Assembly: GCA_050012135.1 (NCBI GenBank)
Contig: JBEKHT010000003.1
Span: 1 to 64,000 of the forward strand
Source: JBEKHT01 sp050012135
GTDB taxonomy: Bacteria > Chloroflexota > Anaerolineae > Anaerolineales > RBG-16-64-43
Length of the DNA stretch: 64,000 bases
Direction of reading: 5' to 3'
Shown: piece after piece, positions 8,463 to 16,735 of the stretch
Numbering within the stretch: position 1 is the stretch's first letter
How the letters are laid out: each line of letters opens with the position of its first letter
Program-made: the position numbers and the translations under genes
The notes under the pieces: generated by a model
Told to the model about the DNA's origin: nothing
Database searches by the model: none
Seen by the model: only the letters and a program-made list of their open reading frames with translations

Positions 8463-9760
8463 GGTGTGTCCGATGATGGTGCCTCTGAAGTATGAACCTG
8501 TGCCAGCAGGGCATCCAGGTCGGTTGTAATGGTCTCTACCTCGTCCATCACCTGATCAATCTGCTTGAGCGTTAGGTCCGAACCCTCTCTATTGAGCCGC
8601 GCCTGCTTGCGCAGGTCTTCGGCCAGAGCTTGTGCTTCGTAGCGCAGCCGGCTGGCATGATCGCGGCCGGCCGAAACCTCTGGCTCCACTGCTGCTGGAT
8701 GAAAGACGAAGCGATCGAGTAAGAGCTGAATCACGGCCGCCATGGGAATCGCCATCAGCAAACCGCCTAGGCCGAGCAATGAGCCAAAGGCAAAAAACGC
8801 CAGCAGGGTAACGAACGGATTAACCCCCACTGTTTCACGCATGACGCGCGGCGCCAGCAAGTAGTTTTCCGTTTCTTGAATAACAAGCGTGGAGACGATG
8901 ACCCAGAGCAGCTTGGCGGGCGCTATGGACAGGGCAACCAGCGCCGCAGGAAGGGCGCCAAGAAAAGGTCCAATCAGTGGTACGGCCTCCATCACAGCCG
9001 CCAGGAGCGCCAGGATCAGGACATTGGGCAAGCCGATAAGCAGATAGGCAACCAGCGCCAGGACCCCTACGACCAGGCAAAGGATGCCTTGTCCGGCGAT
9101 GTAGAAACCAACCTTGGTTTCCATCGACGTGATCAGCTCGCGAGTGCTCTCGCGCCGACCCTTTGGGATCAGCAGCAACAATTCTTGGATGGTACGCGGC
9201 CCAGCGAGCGTCCAGTGATAGGCCAACAGCAGAATAGCTGTGGTCACAAAGATGACTTCAGCGATTACTTTAGCCGCCGATGCCGCGTAACCCAACGCCT
9301 GCCCTCCGGAAGCCAGCATCTGCGGTCCCGTTTGTTGTGCCGGAGCCTGCCCGAAAAGTGTACCTGGGAGGAACTGACCCAAGCGCACAATCCATTGATT
9401 GGGATCATTAACCATCCACTGACGCAGGCTTTGGTAGTATCCCGGCACTGCGGCAGCAATCGTTGTGCTTTGCTCGACAATCAACGGGAATAACAATAGC
9501 ACGAAGCAGATCAGCAGGGCGAGCAGCAGGAGATACACGAGAAGGACCCCCGCTGTCCGGGGCAGTCCTCGCTGATGTAACCAGGTTACGACTGGCCTGA
9601 TCACCGTGCCTATCACGATGGCGATAAACAAGATGAAGACGACTTGGCTGAACCGATAGAGAAGCCAGAAGCTAAGGGCGACAAGAACGAGGACGAGCGT
9701 CCCCCACATGACGCGCCGAAATGTCCATGGATACGGTTGTGATGGAGGATGGAGTGCCAT
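8459..9760 (-). CDS. AI-2E family transporter (permease), first of a tandem pair
   Basis: A 433-residue paralogue of the following gene. It has the family's N-terminal helix pair (residues about 15-60), the variable loop and the conserved helical core containing GQGILCLVVGVLALVAYLLIGLP and VPLIGPFLGALPAAL. A soluble tail of about 80 residues ends in a helical, Asp/Glu-rich segment that may form a coiled coil. The start at 9760 (MALHPPSQPY) gives a short polar N-terminus. Encoded 77 bases downstream of the second receiver gene, it is probably part of the same regulated unit. Confidence 0.85.
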   Translation of the reverse strand: MALHPPSQPYPWTFRRVMWGTLVLVLVALSFWLLYRFSQVVFILFIAIVIGTVIRPVVTWLHQRGLPRTAGVLLVYLLLLALLICFVLLLFPLIVEQSTTIAAAVPGYYQSLRQWMVNDPNQWIVRLGQFLPGTLFGQAPAQQTGPQMLASGGQALGYAASAAKVIAEVIFVTTAILLLAYHWTLAGPRTIQELLLLIPKGRRESTRELITSMETKVGFYIAGQGILCLVVGVLALVAYLLIGLPNVLILALLAAVMEAVPLIGPFLGALPAALVALSIAPAKLLWVIVSTLVIQETENYLLAPRVMRETVGVNPFVTLLAFFAFGSLLGLGGLLMAIPMAAVIQLLLDRFVFHPAAVEPEVSAGRDHASRLRYEAQALAEDLRKQARLNREGSDLTLKQIDQVMDEVETITTDLDALLAQVHTSEAPSSDTP

Positions 9761-9837
9761 GCTGTCCCTACTCTTTCAGTACATTTGGGGACACGCTAAA
9801 CCAGGTGACGCACCGCCCTCATTTGAGCGGTCCCAGT

Positions 9838-10275
9838 TTACACCGGCGCTCGGGGCAGCATGATGCGCCGGTTTTTGCAGTCCTTCCTGTCAGCCAAGTG
9901 GCATCCACTAGCAGGAACGCCCGCAGCAACGGCTTGCAGGCGTTTGGCCACAAGCTCAGGCGTCTCCCCTCTACTGATAAACGCATCGGCGCCGGCGGAC
10001 AGTGCGGCTTGCTGACGGGCGTCCAGATGGCTGATGAGGACAATGACCAGCGCGGCCGGGCAGGCCTTTCGGAGTCCTTCAAGAGCCGAACCAGGCTCGC
10101 TCGGGAGCAAATCCCAATCCACCAACAACATGTCGGTGAGGCTGACAGGTGCCTGAGCTAATGTGGATAACCAATCGGCCGCTTCGCCAACTACTTCCAT
10201 CTTCAGATCAAGCAGTAGCAGACGAAAGGCGGAGCGCTCTTCGCGTTGAGCATCGGCCAAATAGACGCGTGCCAT
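9838..10275 (-). CDS. Stand-alone response-regulator receiver domain (copy 2, Lys replaced by Arg)
   Basis: A 145-residue protein whose first 115 residues are nearly identical to the receiver at 6162-6530. The phospho-acceptor D53 is kept (LLVDWDLLP), but the conserved Lys at position 104 is Arg (FISRGE), which would be expected to weaken the phosphorylation-dependent switch. The last 25 residues come from read-through into the duplicated hairpin sequence, because the stop used by copy 1 is lost. It lies between the LuxR-type regulator and the permeases, 88 bases from the former. Confidence 0.75.
   Translation of the reverse strand: MARVYLADAQREERSAFRLLLLDLKMEVVGEAADWLSTLAQAPVSLTDMLLVDWDLLPSEPGSALEGLRKACPAALVIVLISHLDARQQAALSAGADAFISRGETPELVAKRLQAVAAGVPASGCHLADRKDCKNRRIMLPRAPV
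9843..9871 (-). repeat. Hairpin CCGGCGC/GCGCCGG (copy 2)
   Basis: The second copy of the hairpin at 6093-6121. In this unit it overlaps the extended 3' end of the receiver gene. Confidence 0.55.
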
Positions 10276-10296
10276 AGAATGACCCTACAACGAACG

Positions 10297-10325
10297 CTCC
10301 CCGGCCACATCCATCGGCCGGGGAG
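10297..10325 (-). repeat. Hairpin CTCCCCGGCC/GGCCGGGGAG (copy 2)
   Basis: A perfect 10-bp stem with a 9-base loop, 21 bases upstream of the receiver start and 38 bases after the LuxR-type gene stop. It could end transcription of the kinase/regulator operon or act as a leader attenuator. The surrounding 65 bases match 6634-6705. Confidence 0.6.
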
Positions 10326-10363
10326 TGTTTGCCTCCGCCACTTGGGGGAGAGGAAACCCAGGG

Positions 10364-11011
10364 TCAGCTGACGAGTCCGTGACGCAAGGCCAGGGTCACG
10401 GCTTCGGTGCGGCTGGACACACCTAACTTGGTAAGAATATTGCTGACGTGGGATTTGATTGTGGATGGGCTTACGGTCAGTCTTCCGGCGATTTGCGTGT
10501 TGTTCAAACCTTCAACCATCAAGGCCAGCACTACCCGCTCGCGCTCCGTCAGGTCGAGACCAGGCTTTGGCGACTGGCCGGCGGCATGGACGATGACCTG
10601 GGCAACATCGGGAGACAGGGTAGCCCGCCCGGCGTGTGCCCCACGGATGGCCCGGGCCAGCTCTTCGGCAGAGACATCCTTGAGCAGATAGCCAATGGCT
10701 CCGGCTTCCAGCGCGTTCTTGATCAGGTCCCCCTCCTTAAAGCTGGTCAGCGCAATGACTTGCACTTGTGGAAACTGCTGGCGGATGGCGCGTGTCGCGC
10801 TCACGCCATCGGTACCGGGCATGACCAGATCCATCAAAACCACGTCCGGCAAGACCTGAGCACAGAGTTGGATGGCCGCTTCGCCGCTTTCGGCTTCGCC
10901 CGCCAGTTGCAGATCATCGAAAACCTTCAAGAAGGTTGCCAGTCCGCGCCGCACCATAGTGTGGTCGTCAACCAGCATGACGCGAATGGGACGGGATGGA
11001 GTTTCGGTCAC
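10364..11011 (-). CDS. NarL/LuxR-type response regulator
   Basis: A 215-residue protein. An N-terminal receiver (residues 8-125) has the Asp-Asp pair in MLVDDHT, the phospho-acceptor near D60 (VVLMDLVMPG) and a conserved Lys in LLKDVS. A C-terminal LuxR-type helix-turn-helix (about 150-210) contains LTERERVVLALMVEGLNNTQIA and TIKSHVSNILTKLGVSSRTEA. It binds DNA as a phosphorylated dimer. It overlaps the kinase gene by 4 bases (ATGA), so the two form a cognate pair. Likely targets are the stress and permease genes downstream; this is inference. Confidence 0.93.
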   Translation of the reverse strand: MTETPSRPIRVMLVDDHTMVRRGLATFLKVFDDLQLAGEAESGEAAIQLCAQVLPDVVLMDLVMPGTDGVSATRAIRQQFPQVQVIALTSFKEGDLIKNALEAGAIGYLLKDVSAEELARAIRGAHAGRATLSPDVAQVIVHAAGQSPKPGLDLTERERVVLALMVEGLNNTQIAGRLTVSPSTIKSHVSNILTKLGVSSRTEAVTLALRHGLVS

Positions 11012-12555
11012 AAACCCTCCTGCGCCCCCCAGCGGATTGCAATTTCAGTCCCTTGACCCGGCTGGCTGGTAATCGTCAGCACGGCTCCCACCGCTTCGGC
11101 GCGCTCACGCATCATACTCAGCCCATAATGACCGGAGGGTGTCAGTTCGGAAGTGCCAAACCCGCGGCCATTGTCGCGAATGTGCAGTTCCAGCCCTCCG
11201 GGCGCATGGCGTACATCGATTTCCACCTGGCTGGCTTTGGCGTGTTTGGCGATATTGTTCAGCGCTTCCTGGCAGATGCGATAGAGGGCCACCTGCGTTT
11301 CGGGTGGCAGCGTGCCTTGGCCGCTTACCGTCACGGCCGCCGGGATGTTTGTCCGCCCGGTAAAGGCGTTTCCCAGCAGGCGCAGCAAGTCGCCCAATTC
11401 GGCGTCGGTCAGAGTGGATGGACGCAGCTCGGCCAGCAGCGCGCGCATCTCAGCCAACGCGCCGCGTGTCAGGCGACGCAAGTCCTCCAGCGAGCGGCGC
11501 GCCTCATCCGGGTCTCGCTCCCACAGCCGCGGCAGGACCTCGGCAATCAGCCCGGCGGAAAAAAGCGACTGGTTGACGGCGTCGTGCAGGTTTTGCGCCA
11601 GGCGCTGGCGTTCTTGCAGCGCGGCCAGCGCCTGGGCATGCTCATACAGTTCTGCGTTGACCAGGGTCACCGCCGCCTGGTTGGCGATGGTCATCGCCAG
11701 GTCGGCATGGTGCGGGGTGAAGTAACTGCGCTCGGCGTGAGCGAGGCCGATACCCCCCATAAGGCGGTCCTTGACCCCCAGCGGCACCCACATCCAGGAC
11801 TGTACGCCTTCCAGCAGGGCCGCGAAATCTTTCTCCAGGAGCTTGCGCAGAGATCTTGCGGAAGGCTCGTTGCTCCAAAAGTCCGCAATGCGGATAGGGT
11901 TGTGCCCGTTGAACAGCGCCGCCAGAGTCTCCTTGCCCTTCAGCCGGATGCGGAAAGGTACAGACTTCTCCAGCCGCTCTGTCCCGCGCACGGCCCGCGC
12001 CACCAGGGTCGAATCTTCCAGGGTGAAAAGACCGGCGTGGGTATATTTGATGAGCACCCCCAGCTGGTCAAGGATCAGGCCCGGTTGCAGTTCCAATGTG
12101 GAGGCCAAAGTCTGGAAAACTTCGAGCAGGGTGGATTGTTCGTGCGCGCGCACGCCCACTCGCTGCTGAAGCTGGCGCTCCGCCTGGACCCGTTTGCTCA
12201 CGTCGCGGATGACCGCCAACGCGCAGGTGCGGCTCTGGTACTTGAGCGCCACCGCGCGCCATTCGACGCTCAAGAGCGAATCGTCCCGCCGCGCATGCTG
12301 CGCCAGAGTCTCGAACAGACCGCCCTGCTGAATCACTTGAGCATAATCGGCAAATAAGGGCAGGCTTTCGGCATGGATCAATCTTTGCAGCCTCAACCCG
12401 CAAAAAGCCTCGCGCCCGTATCCGTGCATCTCTGCCGCCGCGGGGTTGGCGGCCAGCACGCTGCCGGTCTCCAGGTCGGTGATCAGCACCCCGTCACTGG
12501 CGGTTTCAAAGATATTCCAATACAGTGGCTCGGCTTCCGAACTTGCAGTATTCAT
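11008..12555 (-). CDS. PAS-GAF sensor histidine kinase (NarL-partner type)
   Basis: A cytoplasmic kinase of about 515 residues with no membrane segment. In order it has a PAS domain (about 10-125), a GAF domain (about 155-310), a HisKA_3 dimerisation domain with RQRLAQNLHDAVNQSLFSAG (phospho-His near residue 325) and an HATPase_c domain with N box EALNNIAKHAKA and G box DNGRGFG. This layout belongs to the NarX/DegS-like family that pairs with LuxR-type regulators. The start is uncertain: ATGs at 12555 and 12573 both give a sensible PAS N-terminus. The signal is probably a soluble ligand or redox state sensed by PAS or GAF. Confidence 0.9.
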   Translation of the reverse strand: MNTASSEAEPLYWNIFETASDGVLITDLETGSVLAANPAAAEMHGYGREAFCGLRLQRLIHAESLPLFADYAQVIQQGGLFETLAQHARRDDSLLSVEWRAVALKYQSRTCALAVIRDVSKRVQAERQLQQRVGVRAHEQSTLLEVFQTLASTLELQPGLILDQLGVLIKYTHAGLFTLEDSTLVARAVRGTERLEKSVPFRIRLKGKETLAALFNGHNPIRIADFWSNEPSARSLRKLLEKDFAALLEGVQSWMWVPLGVKDRLMGGIGLAHAERSYFTPHHADLAMTIANQAAVTLVNAELYEHAQALAALQERQRLAQNLHDAVNQSLFSAGLIAEVLPRLWERDPDEARRSLEDLRRLTRGALAEMRALLAELRPSTLTDAELGDLLRLLGNAFTGRTNIPAAVTVSGQGTLPPETQVALYRICQEALNNIAKHAKASQVEIDVRHAPGGLELHIRDNGRGFGTSELTPSGHYGLSMMRERAEAVGAVLTITSQPGQGTEIAIRWGAQEGL

Positions 12556-13271
12556 AGTGAACTCTGATTCCATTGTACTTCGAAAGACAGCTAATCTATT
12601 CCATCCCAACCCACACCACGTGCGGCTGACCCTCCTCTACCAGCGGAAGAGGGTGTCCATCCAGCAGATCCTGCCGGATGACCGCTTGACGTTGTGCGGG
12701 TTTTCGTCCCTGATCTTGGAATGAGTGGTTCCAAAGCGGTGATCCACTCCAAGTCCTGGCCAATGGCGGGGGAGAGGCACGGGTTGATGTTGAGCGCCCT
12801 GCCCACCCGGGAGATGTCCAGGATGGCTTCGAGGTCGAGGCGGCAGATCCGACCGGAGGAGCCGGTGCAACACTACCAGCCGCCGCTGCCAGTGTGCGGG
12901 GACACGCTGAGATATCGGCCGGCGATGATGTGAGGCTCAACCTTGTAGCGCGCCGCTTTCTCGGGCGTTTCAGCACGGCTGATGGGGTTCAACAGACGGT
13001 ACAACGCTCCGGCCTGCTCGCCCTGCCCGAGCGCGGCAAACGCAGAGGCAGTCTAGGTGGCGGCATGGGTGTGCTGCGCGGCGTTTTCGCGCACGCCCGA
13101 CAGGTAGCCCCGGATTTAACCGGGGTCGCGCGACCCCGCTCGTAGGCCGGCAAGTGGCCCGTGGTCTGTTTCCGGTATCCTGGGCGATGTGGGCCTGCAA
13201 TTTCCTCCCGGCTATCGACCTATTCGTTCAGCCGGCCTGTGCCTTCTGCATCATCGAGTTCGGTGCGCGGC
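12556..13271. other. 715-bp intergenic stretch with overlapping palindromes at 13108-13137
   Basis: Several minus-strand frames overlap at 12591-12976, but none resembles a known protein. CCCCGG-ATTTAA-CCGGGG (13108-13125) overlaps the perfect 16-bp palindrome GGGGTCGCGCGACCCC (13122-13137). The two stems are mutually exclusive, the arrangement of an alternative-hairpin switch or nested protein sites. An integrase remnant follows. Confidence 0.45.
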
Positions 13272-13580
13272 GAGTTGTTAACTCATGGCAAAATCCCACA
13301 TCTTCTAAATTGCGATCGGGATAGCAGGATTGGCGATCTCGTTTCACGAGTCGCGAAGGGAAGCTCCACGGAAATCCCAAAGACACCCTACCGCGCTGCG
13401 AAAGCCAAAGCCGTCTGCGAACGGTTTCTGGCAAGTGCGAGGAGGGAATACCTCGATCACCCGCTGTCCGTCGGAGAAAGACACTTGCGTCGCGTGGTCC
13501 AGGAGTACGCCGACTACTCTAGCTGGGCCCGGCCACGCCAGGAGATTGTGCTGAGGATTTCAGGGAGGATCGCATCCGAA
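13272..13580 (+). pseudogene. C-terminal remnant of a DDE integrase/transposase
   Basis: The plus frame reads HGKIPHLLNCDRDSR, then TPYRAAKAKAVCERFLASARR and GERHLRRVVQEY. This matches the end of the rve-type transposase core (second catalytic Asp in the 'RDRDSRFG' block, catalytic Glu in 'ERFLGSVRRE', and the 'GERHL' tail). The N-terminal half with the first catalytic Asp is absent and no start codon is in position. A related fragment carrying the missing N-terminal part is at the right edge of the window (63775-64000). Confidence 0.7.
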
Positions 13581-13847
13581 CGAGTGAAACCACAGCGAAG
13601 GAGGATCCTCGCCTTTCTGGTCCTCAATGGATAGCACCGCGACAACCGGCGTGAAGCGTGAGGCAGGAATTCCCTGGACAAGCTCGCACGGGTTCTTGGC
13701 TTCTGCATTGCTTGGGCAAGATGCCTCGTTGCTCGGGCTGGCCAGCTTGAAGTTTGAGTCGCTTGACGCGACAGTGCGACAAGGGGCGGGGAATCCCCTC
13801 CTTTCCGCGTGATTGTCAAGGCCTGCCTCATTGCTCAGGGCCCCCAC

Positions 13848-13877
13848 TTGACATTGATGCTGCCTACAGGGCATAAT
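13848..13877 (+). promoter_or_regulatory. Promoter of the first AbiEi/AbiEii-type pair
   Basis: TTGACA at 13848-13853 and CATAAT at 13872-13877 are separated by 18 bases. The start codon at 13893 lies only 15 bases after the -10 box, so the mRNA leader would be very short and has no Shine-Dalgarno. The -10 box is inside the small inverted repeat GGGC-ATAATA-GCCC, a candidate autoregulatory site. Confidence 0.6.
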
Positions 13878-13892
13878 AGCCCCCATAACAGA

Positions 13893-14699
13893 ATGAAACG
13901 TCAAGTAACCCGCGACTTCTTTGACAAACATCCGGTTTTCTCCCTCGACGAGGCCACGTCTGCACTCGAGGCCCCGGGCGGCAGGGCAGGCACGATCGAG
14001 CGTCTCAAGTACCATCTCGAGACCGGGCGGCTGAAGTCCGTCGCGCGCGAGGTCTACGCGGTCGTTCCACCCGGCATTTTGGCCGATCGGTTCTCCGCAG
14101 ATCCATTCCTGGTCGCGGCCGTCATCCGGCCGGACGGCGTCTTCTCAGGCCACAGCGCGTTGGAACTCCTTGGGGCGGCTCATACGATTTGGGGCGGATG
14201 CACCCTCTACTCCGACAGGCACCGCACGCCTCTCCCAGTAGGCGGAGTGACCGTGCGATTCCTCGGTCACCCAAAGGCCATGCGACCTGAGCGCCGCCAA
14301 TACTTTGGCACCCGCATGGTCGAACGTCGGGGCCGCCTGATCCGATGCACTGGCCCGGAGCGCACCCTGGTCGAGGGGTTTCGGCACCCAAGCTTGGTCG
14401 CTGGGCTGGAGGAGCTGGTGCTGTCGGCCAGCGGCTTCCCTACCCTTGATCTGGACCTGCTTGATGAGGTTCTGCGCCGATACGGAGTCCGTAACCTCTG
14501 GGCGGCGGCAGGGTGGTTTCTCGAGCGCTTCCAAGAGACTTTTCATGTTCCCGAAAGCTACCTTCAGCGCATGGAGCCTCACTGTCCGAAATCACCACAG
14601 TACATGGTCCGTCAGCGCCGGGGCGGGACTCTCGCGTCCCGATGGAACCTGATCGTCCCGACCGAACTCACCCGCCTGGGCGAGCCCGATGAGCCTTAG
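13893..14699 (+). CDS. AbiEi-family antitoxin-like protein
   Basis: A 268-residue protein. An N-terminal winged-helix-like domain (VFSLDEATSAL ... RLKYHLETGRLKSVAREVYAVVPPG) matches the AbiEi antitoxin/transcriptional regulator N-terminus. The middle has the conserved 'HSALELLGAAHT' block and an RCTGPERTLVEGFRHPSLVAGLEELV segment typical of the C-terminal antitoxin domain. In known AbiE systems this protein represses the operon and neutralises the partner. The start ATG at 13893 lies right behind a good promoter; the earlier in-frame start would lie upstream of it. It overlaps the next gene by 11 bases. Confidence 0.82.
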   Translation: MKRQVTRDFFDKHPVFSLDEATSALEAPGGRAGTIERLKYHLETGRLKSVAREVYAVVPPGILADRFSADPFLVAAVIRPDGVFSGHSALELLGAAHTIWGGCTLYSDRHRTPLPVGGVTVRFLGHPKAMRPERRQYFGTRMVERRGRLIRCTGPERTLVEGFRHPSLVAGLEELVLSASGFPTLDLDLLDEVLRRYGVRNLWAAAGWFLERFQETFHVPESYLQRMEPHCPKSPQYMVRQRRGGTLASRWNLIVPTELTRLGEPDEP

Positions 14700-15696
14700 T
14701 CTCGAATACCTTGAAGGCTGTGCCGCGGAGACCGGCTACCAAGTCTTGACGCTCGAGAAGGTCGCGCGACTCGGCGAGTTGGCCGCGGATATCTCCCGGG
14801 ATGCTTTCCTCCGCGCAGCGCTGGCTCTCAAAGGTGGGTCGGCGCTGAATCTCTGCTTCGGGCCTCCGAGCCGACTTTCAGTTGACCTCGACTTCAACTA
14901 CATCGGTCACATCGAGCGAGAGAAAATGCTGGCGGACCGGCCACTTGTCGAAAAGGCCACGGATCAGCTTGCGCAACGCCATGGCTACATGGTCCAGCAC
15001 TCTGCGGATTCGTTTGTCGGCCACAAAATGTACTTGACCTATCCTTCGGTCCTTGGTCAGCGTGAGCGCATCGAAGTCGACTTGAACTTTCTCTTTCGGC
15101 TCCCCATCTCAGGAACGGACACCCGACAGATGTGGCAACCCGGTGAGCTAGACCAGCCGCAAGTTCGTGTGGTCGGCCTGGGTGAACTCATCACGGGCAA
15201 GCTGCTTGCACTGCTGGACCGAGGAGCGCCTCGTGATGCGTGGGATGTGGGGCGATTGCCATCCCTGGCAGAGGGAGAACTGGCCTCCCGGCTTTTCCGG
15301 GCCAGATTCATCGCGCTTTCTGCAACGCTTGAGCATCCGCTTCCAAGCTACACAGTTGAGGGACTGGCCAAACACATTGCCGATCAGGGAGCCGAACACC
15401 AGCTCTCTCCCTTACTGGCTCATGACCAAGCCCCTCAGCCCCACGTCTTGACCGAGCGTGCCTGGAATGTGCTCCGCCCGTTCCTATCCCTCCGGCCTGA
15501 AGAAAAGGAGTACGTCGAGGCTCTCGACCGTGGTGAGCTTCGCCTCGAGATCCTATTGCCTGACGACAGAGAGGAAGCCTTCCGTCTTTCCTTGCACCCG
15601 GCGCTTCAATGGAAGGCCATGAACGTGCGTGACCTCCTGGCAAAACGACGGACGCCGGGAAGGCCACGGACCTCGGGCGATCCGCGTGGGACCTAG
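14689..15696 (+). CDS. AbiEii/AbiGii-type nucleotidyltransferase toxin-like protein
   Basis: A 335-residue protein. The nucleotidyltransferase core is visible as LKGGSALNLCFG (Gly-Gly-Ser motif) followed by LSVDLDFNYIG, which supplies the Asp-x-Asp metal ligands. GELITGKLLALLDRGAPRDAWDV is the conserved C-lobe helix of the family. AbiEii toxins transfer nucleotides, often to tRNA, causing growth arrest. The start overlaps the antitoxin stop (ATGAGCCTTAG), so translation is coupled. The unusually long C-terminal tail (residues about 230-335) is an extension of unknown role. Confidence 0.85.
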   Translation: MSLSLEYLEGCAAETGYQVLTLEKVARLGELAADISRDAFLRAALALKGGSALNLCFGPPSRLSVDLDFNYIGHIEREKMLADRPLVEKATDQLAQRHGYMVQHSADSFVGHKMYLTYPSVLGQRERIEVDLNFLFRLPISGTDTRQMWQPGELDQPQVRVVGLGELITGKLLALLDRGAPRDAWDVGRLPSLAEGELASRLFRARFIALSATLEHPLPSYTVEGLAKHIADQGAEHQLSPLLAHDQAPQPHVLTERAWNVLRPFLSLRPEEKEYVEALDRGELRLEILLPDDREEAFRLSLHPALQWKAMNVRDLLAKRRTPGRPRTSGDPRGT

Positions 15697-16059
15697 TCCG
15701 GGGCGCCGAAAGTCATCTTCGTCACGCCTGACCTTGGGCCGAGCTTCCTGCGATGGACTCAGGCCTTCCACCATCGCCGACGATCACCAGCAGCTGGATG
15801 CCTATGCGATGCCCTCCAGACTCGGGCGGACCGGGCATCATGCGGTCGCCTTCTTATTCTGGTTCAAGCCGACCCGATTGGCAGCAGAGCGCAGGTCAGG
15901 CCCATGTGTCGTCACGCTGTGCTGGGTTCCCGACAACAATCTGATTTCCGATTCAGTGGCGCTTGACAACCGAGAGTCGGTCGCGCACTCTTCTCTCAAG
16001 ATAAGTCTGTTGAAATGGGTTAATGATTTTCCGGAACTCCGAAAGGGCAATGCCCTGCC
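15697..16059. other. Intergenic stretch after the first toxin-antitoxin-like pair
   Basis: About 360 bases with no supported gene, repeat or RNA. Small antisense frames lack any family similarity. Confidence 0.45.
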
Positions 16060-16137
16060 CCGACCCCTTTTTTCCATCGAACCCCATGGGGTCGGATCAC
16101 CACAGAATACCCTGAACCATCCTATAATCATTTCAGG
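16060..16137 (+). promoter_or_regulatory. Candidate promoter and operator region of the flavodoxin-like gene
   Basis: A consensus TATAAT is at 16123-16128, 40 bases before the gene; no good -35 box is present, which suggests activator dependence. The -10 is framed by the inverted repeat CCTGAA (16111-16116) / TTCAGG (16132-16137). Further upstream CCGACCCC (16060-16067) pairs with GGGGTCGG (16088-16095), possibly the terminator of upstream transcription. Confidence 0.4.
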
Positions 16138-16167
16138 TCACGCTTTGAGGCGGAAGGGAGAATCTCG

Positions 16168-16668
16168 ATGAGAGTTCTGGTCGTTTACGATTCGGTTTTT
16201 GGCAACACGGAACTCGTTGCCCAGGCGGTCGGCAAGGCGCTCGGTTCTCCGGTGGACGTCGCGGTCGTCCGGGTGAATGATGTGAAGCTGGAACAGCTGG
16301 CAGGACTCCAGCTTCTGATCGTCGGCTCTCCCACCCGGGGGTTCCGACCCACCGAGGCGATTGCCGACTTCCTGAAGAGAATCCCTGCCGATGGGATCAG
16401 GGGCGTTCCGGTGGCCGCATTTGACACCCGGCTTTCAACGAGCGACATAGAATCGTCCGCGTTGCGTCTTCTCGTGAAAACCGGAGGCTATGCCGCCAAA
16501 CCCATTGCAGATCGGCTGAAGAAAAAGGGCGGAGAGGTGATCATCCCCCCGGAAGGGTTCCTGGTAAGTGGGGAAAAAGGACCCCTGAAAGAAGGCGAGC
16601 TGGAACGAGCTGCGCTGTGGGCAAAGCGAATAACGGAGTCCCGAGACTTCGGCAGCCGCCATTCGTAG
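16168..16668 (+). CDS. Flavodoxin-family protein
   Basis: A 166-residue flavodoxin-like fold. The N-terminal strand and FMN-phosphate loop read VVYDSVFGNTELVAQAVG (compare T/S-x-T-G-N-T of classical flavodoxins; here Asp-Ser-Val-Phe-Gly-Asn-Thr). Later GSPTRGFRPTEAIADFL and VAAFDTRLS form the isoalloxazine-side loops. It may carry electrons or be an FMN-dependent oxidoreductase; the partner is unknown. GGGAG precedes the ATG. Many Chloroflexota and archaea have such short flavodoxin-like proteins. The cyclophilin gene follows after 67 bases. Confidence 0.85.
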   Translation: MRVLVVYDSVFGNTELVAQAVGKALGSPVDVAVVRVNDVKLEQLAGLQLLIVGSPTRGFRPTEAIADFLKRIPADGIRGVPVAAFDTRLSTSDIESSALRLLVKTGGYAAKPIADRLKKKGGEVIIPPEGFLVSGEKGPLKEGELERAALWAKRITESRDFGSRHS

Positions 16669-16735
16669 AATCGGCCGGTCGCCTTCCGCGGACTCTCATG
16701 GATCCTCGTCCAAGAATCGGAGGCATGCGAACAGG

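Noticed and set aside
10996..12357. Plus-strand frame of 453 codons
   Set aside because: Antisense to the histidine kinase, which has clear PAS, GAF, HisKA_3 and HATPase motifs.
12591..12976. Three overlapping minus-strand frames (up to 126 codons)
   Set aside because: All three frames stay open over the same bases, a sign of GC bias, and none resembles a known protein. A gene here cannot be excluded but is not supported.
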